Assembly: GCF_021245735.1 (NCBI RefSeq)
Contig: NZ_JAJISB010000034.1
Coordinates: forward strand, 1-64,000
DNA from: Brevibacillus daliensis
GTDB lineage: Bacteria; Bacillota; Bacilli; Brevibacillales; Brevibacillaceae
Direction: 5' to 3'
DNA: 64,000 nucleotides
Under the pieces are notes generated by a model. It was not told the DNA's origin. It saw only the letters and a list, made by a program, of their open reading frames with translations, and did not search any database. The first letter of the stretch is position 1. Every line of letters starts with the position of its first letter. Shown piece after piece: positions 33,764 to 43,507 of this stretch. The translations under genes and the position numbers were made by a program.

Positions 33764-33876
33764 AAAATGAAGAGGAGAGATTTTCCTCACTTTGCGATGA
33801 GTTACCTACAATGAAATATGATATTATTATTGCAGTAAGATTCGAGGCTAAATTTTAGACGAGGGTGAAGAGCGTA

Positions 33877-35046
33877 TTGGATGAAAAAAATAAATACTTC
33901 AGTAGTAAATTAGTTCGTTTTTTCCTGAACCAACGACTAGTAACACTGTTACTAATTCTGTTATTGGTTGGGTTAAATATTTATGTATTTAATCATATAT
34001 CCTATATTTTCAATCCTTTCACGGTCTTGTTAGCAACCGTATCATTACCGCTTTTATTAGCAGGTGTTGCTTACTATCTGCTCAATCCAATCGTGGATTT
34101 TTTAGAAAAAAGAAAAATCAAGAGATTATATGCCATTCTCTTGCTCTATCTAGTTATTATTGGTCTCATCACCATTTTGGTAGTGGCTATCATTCCAGTT
34201 GTTAAAGATCAAATTATTAGTTTAATGGACAATATGCCAGGCTACATTTCAAAAGTGCAAGCCATTATTGAAAAATGGGTGGGCAGTGATCTCTTTTTGC
34301 AGGTACAACATAGTCTTAATTTCAATATGACAGATATCATAAACGATTTGGCTGCGAAAGCTTCTGAAATCGCCAATAATACGTTTAGAGGAATTGGTAC
34401 GTTTGTTGGTGCGGTAACCAATGTCATCCTCGCACTTGTAATTGTGCCATTCATATTATTTTATCTGTTAAAGGACGGAAAAAAGCTACCTCAATACATC
34501 GTCAATTTTGTTCCAACTGATCTAAGAGGTCGCTCAGCTAATGTGTTATCTGAGATGAATGGACAAATCAGCTCCTATATCCGTGGACAAATCGTTGTCA
34601 GCTTCATCATTGGACTTTTGCTTTATATCGGATATTTAATCATTGGACTAGAATACTCTATCGTGCTAGCCATCATTGCGTCCCTAACCAGCATCGTTCC
34701 TTATTTAGGTCCAGCTATTGCGATAACCCCTGCCTTGATCATAGCGATGGTAACATCACCAATTATGCTGGTAAAAATGATCGTAGTTTGGACAGTGGTT
34801 CAATTTATTGAAGGTAAGTTTATCTCACCACAAATCATGGGAAAATCATTACGGATTCACCCAATAACCATTATTTTCGTCATCTTAACCGCAGGGAATT
34901 TATTCGGGGTGGTTGGTATTATCCTCGCAATTCCTGGTTATGCGGTGCTGAAGGTTATTGCAACACACCTGTTTAATTGGTTTAAAACTCAGTCTGGACT
35001 GTATACGGAGTCTGCTACTGAGACAGATCAAATGAAAAATCACTAG
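33877..35046 (+). CDS. AI-2E family transporter
   Basis: 389 residues, about eight membrane helices. Family features include [33 protein letters not shown], the extracytoplasmic segment (about 120-200), and [19 protein letters not shown] and [18 protein letters not shown]. Members are proposed to export autoinducer-2, a sodium ion or other small solutes; the actual substrate is unknown. TTG at 33877 is preferred because GAGGGTG lies nine bases upstream; a GTG at 33865 is in frame without a site. Confidence 0.87.
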   Translation: MDEKNKYFSSKLVRFFLNQRLVTLLLILLLVGLNIYVFNHISYIFNPFTVLLATVSLPLLLAGVAYYLLNPIVDFLEKRKIKRLYAILLLYLVIIGLITILVVAIIPVVKDQIISLMDNMPGYISKVQAIIEKWVGSDLFLQVQHSLNFNMTDIINDLAAKASEIANNTFRGIGTFVGAVTNVILALVIVPFILFYLLKDGKKLPQYIVNFVPTDLRGRSANVLSEMNGQISSYIRGQIVVSFIIGLLLYIGYLIIGLEYSIVLAIIASLTSIVPYLGPAIAITPALIIAMVTSPIMLVKMIVVWTVVQFIEGKFISPQIMGKSLRIHPITIIFVILTAGNLFGVVGIILAIPGYAVLKVIATHLFNWFKTQSGLYTESATETDQMKNH

Positions 35047-35073
35047 AAGAATCAACATCATACCGACAAAACA

Positions 35074-35119
35074 AAAAAGCTTGTTCTCTTTATAATCATG
35101 AAGAGAATCAAGCTTTTTT
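35074..35119. terminator. Bidirectional terminator
   Basis: AAAAAAGCTTGTTCTCTT (35073-35090) pairs with AAGAGAATCAAGCTTTTTT (35101-35119) with one mismatch. It serves the convergent AI-2E and thiolase genes. Confidence 0.85.
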
Positions 35120-35164
35120 CATCGTATCGGCATTCTAAAATGTCTTCGTATCAGTATCTAGTAC

Positions 35165-36379
35165 CTAATCTTCCACTCGCTCCACAACTGTAGCAATCCC
35201 TTGTCCCACGCCTATACACATGGTGGCAAGTCCATATTTACTCTTTCTGCGTTTCATCTCATGGATCAAGGTAGTCATGATCCTAGCTCCGCTGGCTCCA
35301 AGCGGATGCCCCAAGGCGATTGCTCCACCATTTACATTCACCTTTTGTGGATCAAGCCCCAGATCTCTTAAACATGCTAATGCCTGCGCAGCAAAAGCTT
35401 CGTTTAGCTCTATTAAATCCAGTTGCTCTACGGATAGTCCCGCACGTTCCAGCGCTTTTTTGCTTGCAAATACAGGACCATATCCCATAATGTCAGGTTC
35501 TACTCCGTGTACCGCCGAAGCTAGCACCCTTACCAATGGTTTTACACCTAACTCGTTCGCTTTATCCTCCGTCATCATCAAAAGAACAGATGCACCATCG
35601 TTTATCCCTGAGGCATTACCCGCAGTTATTGTGCCATCTTTTACAATTGATTTGAGTGAAGACAGCTTTTCAAGCGTTGTATCTGGACGTGCATGCTCAT
35701 CTCTCGTAAATAAGTAGCCTTCTCCCCGATTATTTTGAACAAGAATGGGAACAATCTCATCATAAAAAACTTCAGATTCAATCGCTCTAGCCGTTTTCAT
35801 CTGGCTTTCGTAGGCAAATTGGTCCTGGTCCTCTCGAGAGATTGAGAATCTTTCAGCGACGCATTGTGCTGTCTCGGGCATACTAAGTGAACCATACATG
35901 TGATGAAGGGAAGGGTTCGTGAATCTCCAACCAATCGTGGTGTCATACATGGTGATATTCCCTCGCGGATTTTGATTTTCTGGTTTAGCCATAACAAAAG
36001 GGGCGCGTGTCATGCTTTCGGTGCCCCCAGCAATCATGATGTCTCCCTCACCTATCGTAAGGGCTCGAAAAGCCTGATTAATGGCATCTAGTCCTGATCC
36101 ACACAGGCGATTAACCGTGACTCCACCAACAGAAACGGGTAGCCCGGCTAACAAAGCTGACATTCTGGCTACATTGCGATTATCTTCCCCAGCTTGATTG
36201 GCATTACCCAGAATCACTTCCTCAATTTCTTCTGTTTGAATATAAGGATTGCGTTCGAGCAATGCCTTAATTGCGATAGCACCCAGATCATCTGGTCGAA
36301 TGTCCTTTAGCGCCCCATTATACTTACCGATTGGGGTTCTAACTGCATCTACGATCACTACCTGATTTCCCCTGGTCAT
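35165..36379 (-). CDS. Acetyl-CoA acyltransferase (thiolase, 3-oxoadipyl-CoA type)
   Basis: 404 residues. Active-site Cys in TVNRLCGSGLDAI (about residue 93), His in NVNGGAIALGHPLGASGAR (about 355) and the second Cys in ATMCIGVGQG (about 390). It best resembles PcaF/PaaJ-type thiolases (DTTIGWRFTNPS), which split 3-oxoadipyl-CoA to succinyl-CoA and acetyl-CoA, but other 3-oxoacyl-CoA substrates are possible. It lies 3 bp downstream of the enoyl-CoA hydratase as the last gene of the catabolic operon. Confidence 0.88.
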   Translation of the reverse strand: MTRGNQVVIVDAVRTPIGKYNGALKDIRPDDLGAIAIKALLERNPYIQTEEIEEVILGNANQAGEDNRNVARMSALLAGLPVSVGGVTVNRLCGSGLDAINQAFRALTIGEGDIMIAGGTESMTRAPFVMAKPENQNPRGNITMYDTTIGWRFTNPSLHHMYGSLSMPETAQCVAERFSISREDQDQFAYESQMKTARAIESEVFYDEIVPILVQNNRGEGYLFTRDEHARPDTTLEKLSSLKSIVKDGTITAGNASGINDGASVLLMMTEDKANELGVKPLVRVLASAVHGVEPDIMGYGPVFASKKALERAGLSVEQLDLIELNEAFAAQALACLRDLGLDPQKVNVNGGAIALGHPLGASGARIMTTLIHEMKRRKSKYGLATMCIGVGQGIATVVERVED

Positions 36380-36381
36380 CG

Positions 36382-37155
36382 TTATTCCCCCACATATTCC
36401 GGCGTTCTTTTTTCTAAAAAGGCTTTTGTTCCTTCATGCTTGTCTTTTGTTCCAAATAGAACCGCTTGTAATGCTTTTTCCAAAGCTAATCCGGATGAAA
36501 AATCTGCTGTCGCACTTTCATTCAGGGCAATTTTGGCGAGTCGTACCGCAACTGGAGGATTATGAGCGATTGTTTCTGCAATCTCTCTGGCCTTATTCAT
36601 TACTTGATCATGGGCTACCACATGATTGATCAAACCATATTCATACGCTTCTTTGGCATCTATTAATGAGCCTGTTAAAATCATTTCCTTTGCTTTTACC
36701 AGACCTACACTCTTTGTTAATTGTTGTGTTCCGCCACCAGCAGGAAGAATGCCTAATTTTATTTCAGGCTGGCCAAACTTTGCCTGATCACTGGCGATAC
36801 GAATGTCACAGGCAAGTACCAATTCACAGCCTCCGCCCAGCGCATATCCGTTAATTGCTGCAATAACTGGTTTATAGGAACGGAAGATTTCCATTAGAAC
36901 ATCCTGGACTGACAAACCGTAAATATCAAGAGGTTTTCTGTCATGAAGCCACTTGATATCTGCCCCAGCGACAAAAGCCTTGTCTCCTGCTCCTGTAATA
37001 ATAATGACACGCACATTTTCATCTTCATTTAATTGGCGAATTGCTTTATGAAGCTCCGCCCAGCTTTCTGGATTCATCGCGTTTCGTTGTTCAGGTCGAT
37101 TTATTGTGATGGTCGCCACGAAGTTCTCTATCTCGATTAATAGATACTCAAACAT
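36382..37155 (-). CDS. Enoyl-CoA hydratase/isomerase family protein
   Basis: 257 residues, typical crotonase length. The oxyanion-hole motifs AGDKAFVAGADIKWL (about 57-71) and NGYALGGGCELVLACDIRIAS (about 100-120) are intact, and Glu of GQPEIKLGILPAGGG (about 135) matches a hydratase catalytic residue. It probably hydrates an enoyl-CoA for the following dehydrogenase. It overlaps the preceding 3-hydroxyacyl-CoA dehydrogenase gene by 8 bp. Confidence 0.9.
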   Translation of the reverse strand: MFEYLLIEIENFVATITINRPEQRNAMNPESWAELHKAIRQLNEDENVRVIIITGAGDKAFVAGADIKWLHDRKPLDIYGLSVQDVLMEIFRSYKPVIAAINGYALGGGCELVLACDIRIASDQAKFGQPEIKLGILPAGGGTQQLTKSVGLVKAKEMILTGSLIDAKEAYEYGLINHVVAHDQVMNKAREIAETIAHNPPVAVRLAKIALNESATADFSSGLALEKALQAVLFGTKDKHEGTKAFLEKRTPEYVGE

Positions 37156-38029
37156 CCGTCAGCTTCCCCCCATTACTTTCTGTATAATCATATACACCTT
37201 TGCCTGTTTTCTTGCCCAGACGACCTGCCTTTACATACTTGACTAATAGAGGGCATGGGCGAAATCGTTCTCCTAATGTTTTATGCAGATACTCCAGATT
37301 TTTGAGCCTTGTATCCAGACCAACCAGATCACCTAGTTTAAATGGACCCATCGGATAGTTTAGTCCAAGCTCAATCGCCTTATCGATCTCCTCGGGCGTC
37401 CCCACACCTTCCATCAGCATGTAAAATGCCTCATTTCCTACCATACTGCTTATCCGACTGGTTACGAATCCTGGGAACTCGTTAATCATCACGGTTTCCT
37501 TCTTCATCTTGATGGCAATTTCCCTTACAGCCTTCGCCGTCTCATCACTTGTTTCCAGACCGCGTATGATTTCTACCAGCTTCATTTTATGGACTGGATT
37601 GAAAAAATGCATGGCAATTACTTTGTCTGGTCTCTTAGTAAATGATCCGATTTCAGTCGGGCTCATGGTAGAGGTATTGGTTGCTAAAATGACGTCCTCT
37701 TTAGCAAATTGATCCACCTGTTTGAAAACACTTCGTTTAATAGCAATCTCCTCTGGAACAGCTTCAATCACCAGTTCTACCTGTTGGGAAGCCTCTTGCA
37801 GATTGGAACTCAGATGAAGCCGTTTCATAGTTTCTTGATAAGTTTCCGAATCTACCTTTCCCCGTTTCACACCCTCATCCAGAATTTTGATGATTTCATT
37901 TCTCGCATGGGCGAGTGCATCTTCCGAAACGTCGAACAAGTATGTTGTAAACCCGGCTACTGCACTGGCATAAGCAATTCCCCGCCCCATAATGCCCGAA
38001 CCAACTACCAGAATATTTTGTATACTCAT
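37148..38029 (-). CDS. 3-Hydroxyacyl-CoA dehydrogenase
   Basis: 293 residues of the 3-hydroxybutyryl-CoA dehydrogenase class: GSGIMGRGIA is the NAD-binding loop (about 10-19), MHFFNPVHKMKLVEIIRG holds the catalytic His, and EFPGFVTSR and NYPMGPFKLGDLVGLDT are in the C-terminal domain. It oxidises 3-hydroxyacyl-CoA to 3-oxoacyl-CoA with NAD. The start at 38029 is supported by GAGGAGG six bases upstream. Confidence 0.92.
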   Translation of the reverse strand: MSIQNILVVGSGIMGRGIAYASAVAGFTTYLFDVSEDALAHARNEIIKILDEGVKRGKVDSETYQETMKRLHLSSNLQEASQQVELVIEAVPEEIAIKRSVFKQVDQFAKEDVILATNTSTMSPTEIGSFTKRPDKVIAMHFFNPVHKMKLVEIIRGLETSDETAKAVREIAIKMKKETVMINEFPGFVTSRISSMVGNEAFYMLMEGVGTPEEIDKAIELGLNYPMGPFKLGDLVGLDTRLKNLEYLHKTLGERFRPCPLLVKYVKAGRLGKKTGKGVYDYTESNGGKLTDV

Positions 38030-38121
38030 GTTATGCCTCCTCGTTTCCACTCCATCTCTGTCTTGTGTAACACTATTTTTCAACTATTTCTCGGAAATAG
38101 CTGGTGCTTCGTCAGTCTTGC

Positions 38122-39159
38122 CTATCTGTCCATGTTAAGAACAATCTTCCCGACATGATTTCCCTTTTCCAGACATTCCTGAGCTTCTCTTGCTTCTTCT
38201 AGTGCGAATTCCTGATAGAGATACGGCAGATGTGACGGATTTTTTTGCAAAAAGGATACAACCTGGAGAAAATCTGATCGATCTCCCATCCACGATCCAT
38301 AGATGCTGATCTGTTTGCCAAAAATCTGGCGAATATCAATTTCTGATTTATATCCTGTTGTAACCCCGCAGGTAATAAGTCTGCCACCTCTCGATAAGAA
38401 AGATATGCTCTGCTGCCAGGTCTTGGCACCAACATGATCGAGAACCATCGTCGCTCCACGCTTTTGGGTCAGCTTACGGATTTCTTCCGACAGGTTCTTA
38501 TCTCTTGTAAGGATATGCCCTGTAAAGCCTTGTTCTTGCAAAAATGCAGCCTTATCCGGGGAACCTACAATCGCGATTACCTCCGCTCCAATCCCGCTCG
38601 CGATCTGTAATGCAGCATAGCCTATTCCACCTGCTGCCCCCCAGATAACCACTGTATCGTTGATGTGCAAGCCACCCTTGGTTACGAGAGCGTTCCACGC
38701 CGTTATGTAGGAAACAGGAACAGCTGCCCATCTAGAGAGGTCGTTCGCTTCAATGGGCACGGCGCATGATGCGGGAACCGTTACGAAATCTGCATAGCCA
38801 CCATCCACGTGATAACCAATGATCTGAAACTGCCGACACATGGTTTCTTTCCCTGTTGCACATGCTTCACAATTTCCACACCCGAACCCTGGATAAATCA
38901 GTACAGACTGCCCAACTTTCAAATGCCTAACCTCATCCCCGATTTCCTCTACAATACCGACGATGTCACTCCCGGAAATTCGCGGCAAAGTAAGTCGATC
39001 CCCAGTACCACCGCGGCGAAGCCACAGGTCAAGATGATTTAAAGCACAATATTTGATGCATATGCGGGCGTCTTTCGCGCCCAGCTTGGGAACAGAGTAA
39101 TCCTGATGCAGGGTGAGCTGATCTATCTCTCCATGTTGCTCCACAACGATTGCTTTCAT
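38122..39159 (-). CDS. Zinc-dependent alcohol dehydrogenase family protein
   Basis: 345 residues, MDR superfamily. The structural zinc loop CGNCEACATGKETMC is present (about 96-110), CALNHLDLWLRRG precedes the active site, and GAAGGIGYAALQIA is the nucleotide-binding loop (about 172-185). In this CoA-ester cluster it could oxidise a hydroxyacyl-CoA, as 6-hydroxycyclohex-1-ene-1-carbonyl-CoA dehydrogenase does in benzoyl-CoA degraders, but it also resembles generic quinone-type oxidoreductases. Confidence 0.83.
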   Translation of the reverse strand: MKAIVVEQHGEIDQLTLHQDYSVPKLGAKDARICIKYCALNHLDLWLRRGGTGDRLTLPRISGSDIVGIVEEIGDEVRHLKVGQSVLIYPGFGCGNCEACATGKETMCRQFQIIGYHVDGGYADFVTVPASCAVPIEANDLSRWAAVPVSYITAWNALVTKGGLHINDTVVIWGAAGGIGYAALQIASGIGAEVIAIVGSPDKAAFLQEQGFTGHILTRDKNLSEEIRKLTQKRGATMVLDHVGAKTWQQSISFLSRGGRLITCGVTTGYKSEIDIRQIFGKQISIYGSWMGDRSDFLQVVSFLQKNPSHLPYLYQEFALEEAREAQECLEKGNHVGKIVLNMDR

Positions 39160-39174
39160 TTTCCATCCGCTCCT

Positions 39175-40575
39175 TTACCGTCTGTCCTCAAATCGCTTCA
39201 GCTTCGCTCGAACACCATGCCCTGTCAAGTTTTGTAGCTCGTTCTCCTTTACTATCTCAACAGAAACAGCCACTCCGTTTTTACGCTTTAGCAATTCTTC
39301 CAATTCATGCTTGAGCAATCCAAAATCAAGGCTGTCAGATTTTGCTTCTACCATGATCGTCAGTTCATCTCGTGCCGGTTTTCCTTCGGGCGTTTTACGC
39401 TCTGCATAGCAGAAATACTCCCCGTTTACCCGTCTATCTTCCAAAATCATTTTACCTAATGCTTCTGGCCAAATGTTGATACCACGCAATTTCACCATCG
39501 TATCGCTTCTGCCCTGGAAGTAGTCGATTTTCTTATGCCAGCTACCACAACTGCATTGCTTCATTTCGTAAGAACCAGAAATATCCTGGATGTTATAACG
39601 AATCTGCTGCGTCCCTGTTTTATACAAAGCTGTAACCACAATATTTCCACGGTGACCTGGAGGTAAGACTTCTCCTGTTTCGAAGTCAACGATTTCTACA
39701 AGGAAAGCATCTTCAAAAATATGCAGCCCATCTTCTGCTTCACATTCATAAGCTACATACTGAACTTCATGGAACGCATAGGAATCATAAACTGGACAAC
39801 CCCATGCTTCCTGCACAGGCTGCTTGTTCCCAAACGCCGAGAGGGTTTTGATCTGTAAATCATGTTTCGGATCGTACCCCATTTTCCTTGCCACTTCCGC
39901 CATATGAACCAGGTAATCTGAGGTAGCAAGGATGGAGGTTGCCCCAAAAATTTTGGCAAATTCAATTTGCTTCTCTGTTGGAGTAACGTTCCCTGTACTA
40001 GTGGTAATGGGTGTGCAGCCAAGCCAATGCCATAAACCGTGATCCATGATCCATGCTGCATTATGCGTGGAGTACGCCCAAGAATTAAGCACAGCATCCC
40101 CTGGTCTGATGCCATGCATATAAAATGTTCGTGCACTAAGAATCGCACCTACTTCCCGATCCCATGCCGAGTAAATGGTTGGACGTGGCGCTCCCGTTGT
40201 GCCGCCACTTGTATAAAAGCGAAGTGGCGTGTGCTGTCCATCCTCAAAGTGATAGCTTTGGTAGTCACCAAACGGTGGTTTGCGCTCAATGCTGTCTCGT
40301 ATATCATCGATGGTATACATCGGAATTTTTGATAAATCAGCCAGAGTCTGAACATCGGAAAGAGCAAAGTCATGTTTTTTCCACAATCGCTGATAAAAAG
40401 GGATGGTAGATGCCTGCTCCAGCGTTTCTTTCAGTCTCTGTAGTTGCACATGTTCAATTTTTTCCCTGCTCCATTTCATTGCACCGTTCATGAATTCAAC
40501 GGGTGGTTCATAATCCAGTACTAACTTATTAAAATCTACTGATTGGTAGTAATACGGAATTTTTGTCGATATCAC
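39175..40575 (-). CDS. Phenylacetate-CoA ligase-like (PaaK family) acyl-CoA synthetase
   Basis: 466 residues, ANL superfamily. The ATP loop is YTSGGTTGAPRPTIYS (about 119-134), the adenylate segment DSYAFHEVQYVAYECE (about 265-280) and the hinge GRSDTMVKLRGINIWP (about 358-373). A PaaK-type C-terminal domain covers 375-466. It activates an aromatic or cyclic carboxylic acid to its CoA thioester, so it is the probable entry enzyme of the pathway. The start is a GTG with a weak ribosome binding site. It shares the direction of the other catabolic genes, after a terminator at 40613. Confidence 0.87.
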   Translation of the reverse strand: MISTKIPYYYQSVDFNKLVLDYEPPVEFMNGAMKWSREKIEHVQLQRLKETLEQASTIPFYQRLWKKHDFALSDVQTLADLSKIPMYTIDDIRDSIERKPPFGDYQSYHFEDGQHTPLRFYTSGGTTGAPRPTIYSAWDREVGAILSARTFYMHGIRPGDAVLNSWAYSTHNAAWIMDHGLWHWLGCTPITTSTGNVTPTEKQIEFAKIFGATSILATSDYLVHMAEVARKMGYDPKHDLQIKTLSAFGNKQPVQEAWGCPVYDSYAFHEVQYVAYECEAEDGLHIFEDAFLVEIVDFETGEVLPPGHRGNIVVTALYKTGTQQIRYNIQDISGSYEMKQCSCGSWHKKIDYFQGRSDTMVKLRGINIWPEALGKMILEDRRVNGEYFCYAERKTPEGKPARDELTIMVEAKSDSLDFGLLKHELEELLKRKNGVAVSVEIVKENELQNLTGHGVRAKLKRFEDRR

Positions 40576-40612
40576 TTCATCATCACCGCTACTTTCTTAC
40601 CCGTATTTGTAT

Positions 40613-40649
40613 AAAAAAGGCTTCGTCCTGCCTTGGCAAAAACGAAGCC
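40613..40649 (-). terminator. Terminator after the crotonase gene
   Basis: AAAGGCTTCGT (40617-40627) pairs with ACGAAGCC (40641-40648). On the minus strand TTTTTT follows. Read-through into the ligase gene would be partial, or the ligase has its own promoter, which was not identified. Confidence 0.75.
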
Positions 40650-40663
40650 AATGTTATGCTCAT

Positions 40664-41626
40664 TTATTTTTTCAATGGTACGCCGCATACACCGCAATGA
40701 GTAAATTTTTCTGGTAAATCAGCTGTTCCACATTCATTGCAGGAGACCGAAGTAGAACCCCACAAGTCATCGTAAGACTCCCCATTTGCCAGTCTGTCGC
40801 GCAGCATCTTGTAATCTGGCTTACGCTTTTCGTTAAAAGCCTTCATCGACTCAAAAGTTTCATAGGAACCCGTATGAACAGTCAGCCAATCTTTTGCATG
40901 ACCAACTGTAAGAGCAAGTGGCATCTTCTTCCAGAAATTCGTTTGTTCTTTAGTATAGCGGACGCATTCGGGTAGTTTGTTCAATAGTTTTTGAGCCATA
41001 TGATTTACTGCATCATCCAGTTGGCTATATGGAACGACTTCATTTACAAGTCCCCACTCCAACGCTTTATCGGCACTAATCTCTTCGTTCAACCACAAAA
41101 TTTCACGAGCTCGTCTGTCACCTACCATGATTGGCAGCCACTGTGTTGCCCCCCCAGCTGCTACACTGCCGTGTGAGTTTCCTACCTGACGGATATATCC
41201 ATGGTCAGCCATGATAGCCAGATCGCAGTTCATATTAAATTCGTTACCGCCACCTACTACAATTCCATTTAATCTGGCAATCGTTGGCTTCCCGATATTT
41301 AACAATCTTTCGTGTGCTTCAATGAATGCACCCATCCATTTGTAGTAATTATGCGGGCGGTTAATAATATCGTTTTGTTGCTCTTTCAAATCGGCTCCGG
41401 TACAGAATGCTTTTTCTCCTGCCCCTGTCAACACAACCACGCCTACCTCGTCATCCCACGAAGCAATTTCGAATGCACGCGACATTTCTCTTAAAGTTGG
41501 AAAATTCAAGCAATTATGGACCTGCGGGCGATTCAAGGTTATTGTTGCGATCCCGTTTGCTTTTTCATATATAATGTTCTGAAAATTAGTCTCTTCCGGC
41601 TGTAATGGTTGTAAGAAATGATCCAT
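40664..41626 (-). CDS. Crotonase, BamA/BadI/MenB-like, with C-terminal zinc ribbon
   Basis: 320 residues, longer than usual crotonases. The oxyanion-hole motifs are AGEKAFCTGADLKEQ (about 67-81) and NGIVVGGGNEFNMNCDLAI (about 120-138). The following segment, QVGNSHGSVAAGGATQWLPIMVG, resembles the ring-opening hydrolases BamA (6-oxocyclohex-1-ene-1-carbonyl-CoA hydrolase) and BadI and the ring-closing MenB, not hydratases. Residues 296-320 add CNECG...CGVC, four Cys of a zinc ribbon not usual in the family. A sigma-54 promoter match lies about 70 bp upstream. It may open a ring formed by the Zn dehydrogenase; the specific substrate is inferred. Confidence 0.8.
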   Translation of the reverse strand: MDHFLQPLQPEETNFQNIIYEKANGIATITLNRPQVHNCLNFPTLREMSRAFEIASWDDEVGVVVLTGAGEKAFCTGADLKEQQNDIINRPHNYYKWMGAFIEAHERLLNIGKPTIARLNGIVVGGGNEFNMNCDLAIMADHGYIRQVGNSHGSVAAGGATQWLPIMVGDRRAREILWLNEEISADKALEWGLVNEVVPYSQLDDAVNHMAQKLLNKLPECVRYTKEQTNFWKKMPLALTVGHAKDWLTVHTGSYETFESMKAFNEKRKPDYKMLRDRLANGESYDDLWGSTSVSCNECGTADLPEKFTHCGVCGVPLKK

Positions 41627-41692
41627 GTTAATTCCTCCTGAGTATCTTTTTTATTTGAAAATCATAGAAGATCTTTCTACTACTTTCTTTTA

Positions 41693-41707
41693 GCAAGTTG
41701 CATGCCA
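41693..41707 (-). promoter_or_regulatory. Sigma-54 promoter upstream of the crotonase gene
   Basis: On the minus strand TGGCAT-N5-TTGC (41707-41693) differs from the TGGCAC-N5-TTGC consensus at one soft position. It lies about 67 bp upstream of the crotonase start and in the same direction. Confidence 0.7.
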
Positions 41708-41803
41708 TTCTCTTAAACCTGCTACTTATCACATTCTTCTTTTCCTAGTGGGTTCAGTTGTTAAAAAACGTAACATCCACGTTGTAATAATGAACATCAA
41801 AAC

Positions 41804-43228
41804 TTACATCGGTAAGAACGTGACTCCAATAATCCACATGATTCCCACGACGATTAAGATAGGCAGACAGTAGCCGAGGAAATCTCGTACCGAGAGCTTA
41901 GTCCCTACCGCCATGATTGGCATAAATAGTAGGGCCCAGAATGGTTGAATAAGCGTAGTCCACGCCTCACCCAGATTCATTGCCATAACCGCACGAGGGA
42001 TATCTACACCTAATTCAACAGCAGCTGGGATAAATGCTGGTCCCGTTGCAGTAAATAATGAGCCTGCCGATGGAATAAACAGGTGAATGAGTCCCTCCAT
42101 CAAAAACGTTAGCATTGGGAATGTACCTGTCGTTGAAATGGTAACTACCCACTGAGAAAAGACTTCCGCAAGTCCTGTTCCGGTAAGTAAGGAAGCAATA
42201 GCGCCATACAACGGAAATTGAACGGCGATTGATGTACTCGCTGCCATGTGTTTTCCGAATGCCTTTGCATATTCCAGAGCATTATTTTTAATCATGAATC
42301 CAAGGAACATAATCAAGAAGGCAATCGTGTTCAGGTTAAGCCCTTTATATCCATTCGCGATGAAATAATAGAAACAATAGACTACTCCAATCAGACCAAC
42401 TACAAAAAGAATCGGGCGAGAATGATTGATTTTATCTGCAAACGTCCGCCATTCACTAGTGCCTGTTGCAGCTTGTTGGCTAGAAGCAGGTTTACTTTCC
42501 TCCTCTTTCTCCAGTAAAAGATCCTTATAGGGAACAACAACTTTTTTATTCTTTCCGATGAAATAAAAGATGATTGCAATGACAAACACAGTCGTTATCA
42601 TTGTTACCATGTTCATTACGGTAAAGATCGTTTGATCAAGGGGAATCAATCCACCCAAGAGATCAGTTAATGGTCCCTGTGTTGCGACAAACAATGGAAT
42701 CGTACCTGATAATCCGCCAACCCAAACCACAAAAGAAGAATAGGCAATCGCGGTAAGCAAGCGATAATCTACCGAATCATTCGTCCTGCCAATTGCTCTT
42801 GCGTACGTCGCTGTCACAACTGGACCGATATACCATCCCAGTAAGGAAGAGAAGCCCCCAACAAGGGCAGTCGATACATAAGCAGCCGATGGAGTTTTAA
42901 CAAGGCGAGCTATTTTTTCAATTCTCTTCCCTACTGCCGGAGACTCTACAATTACAAGGGCGGCAGCATAAGTCAGGATTAATTGAAAAGCAAACGTAAA
43001 CATCCAAGGAAAGCCTTTAAACCAGTGATCAATAACCTGCATAGGACCACTATCTGTCAGCAACAGAGCTAAAACCATAGAGATTAACGTAAGAAGTAGG
43101 GCAAAAATCATTGAGTCAGGGAAGTATTTACTATAAAGATCTGCTGTTCTTTCCGAGAGACTAAGCTTTACGTTCTTGTTTTGTTGAGGCGAAACAGGAA
43201 TCTTTGCATCGGGTGACAGGTTTGCCAT
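41804..43228 (-). CDS. Short-chain fatty acid transporter family protein (AtoE-like)
   Basis: 474 residues with about 12 membrane helices; it matches the TIGR00366/AtoE family (LTLISMVLALLLTDSGPMQVIDHWFKGFPWMF, WVGGLSGTIPLFVATQGP, FIPSAGSLFTATGPAFIPAA). It probably imports the carboxylic acid that the PaaK-like ligase activates, or an acyl product. It is first behind the strongest sigma-54 promoter (43324-43338). No terminator is visible between it and the crotonase gene, so the second sigma-54 promoter may boost a single long operon. Confidence 0.87.
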   Translation of the reverse strand: MANLSPDAKIPVSPQQNKNVKLSLSERTADLYSKYFPDSMIFALLLTLISMVLALLLTDSGPMQVIDHWFKGFPWMFTFAFQLILTYAAALVIVESPAVGKRIEKIARLVKTPSAAYVSTALVGGFSSLLGWYIGPVVTATYARAIGRTNDSVDYRLLTAIAYSSFVVWVGGLSGTIPLFVATQGPLTDLLGGLIPLDQTIFTVMNMVTMITTVFVIAIIFYFIGKNKKVVVPYKDLLLEKEEESKPASSQQAATGTSEWRTFADKINHSRPILFVVGLIGVVYCFYYFIANGYKGLNLNTIAFLIMFLGFMIKNNALEYAKAFGKHMAASTSIAVQFPLYGAIASLLTGTGLAEVFSQWVVTISTTGTFPMLTFLMEGLIHLFIPSAGSLFTATGPAFIPAAVELGVDIPRAVMAMNLGEAWTTLIQPFWALLFMPIMAVGTKLSVRDFLGYCLPILIVVGIMWIIGVTFLPM

Positions 43229-43323
43229 TGTACAACACTCCTCTTTTGAATAGATAACCGTTCCATTTGCATATCAAGAAAAATGGAAGAGCTCCTTCCT
43301 TTCTCTTAATGCCAAAGTGTTTT

Positions 43324-43338
43324 GCAATAGCTGTGCCA
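43324..43338 (-). promoter_or_regulatory. Sigma-54 promoter of the AtoE-type gene
   Basis: On the minus strand TGGCAC-AGCTA-TTGC (43338-43324) is an exact match to the -24/-12 consensus. It lies about 96 bp upstream of the transporter start and faces away from the PrpR-type activator gene. Confidence 0.85.
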
Positions 43339-43399
43339 ACAAGGATAAACAGCCAGTTCTCTTGGTTTTTTGATGAGATGCACTCAGCGAAACTCATGG

Positions 43400-43428
43400 T
43401 ATGTTAAAAACATAAACATTCTGATGTT
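43400..43428. promoter_or_regulatory. Paired inverted repeats, candidate activator sites
   Basis: TATGTT-AAA-AACATA (43400-43414) abuts AACAT-TCTG-ATGTT (43415-43428). They are placed upstream of the sigma-54 promoter where enhancer-like activator sites occur. Binding by the PrpR-type protein is inferred from position only. Confidence 0.5.
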
Positions 43429-43507
43429 CGTATTTTTAATGGATGACCTGATTTTTCTCTTTTATTTGACTTTTCAATTTATTTTGCTAACATTTTGTTA
43501 ATCTATA

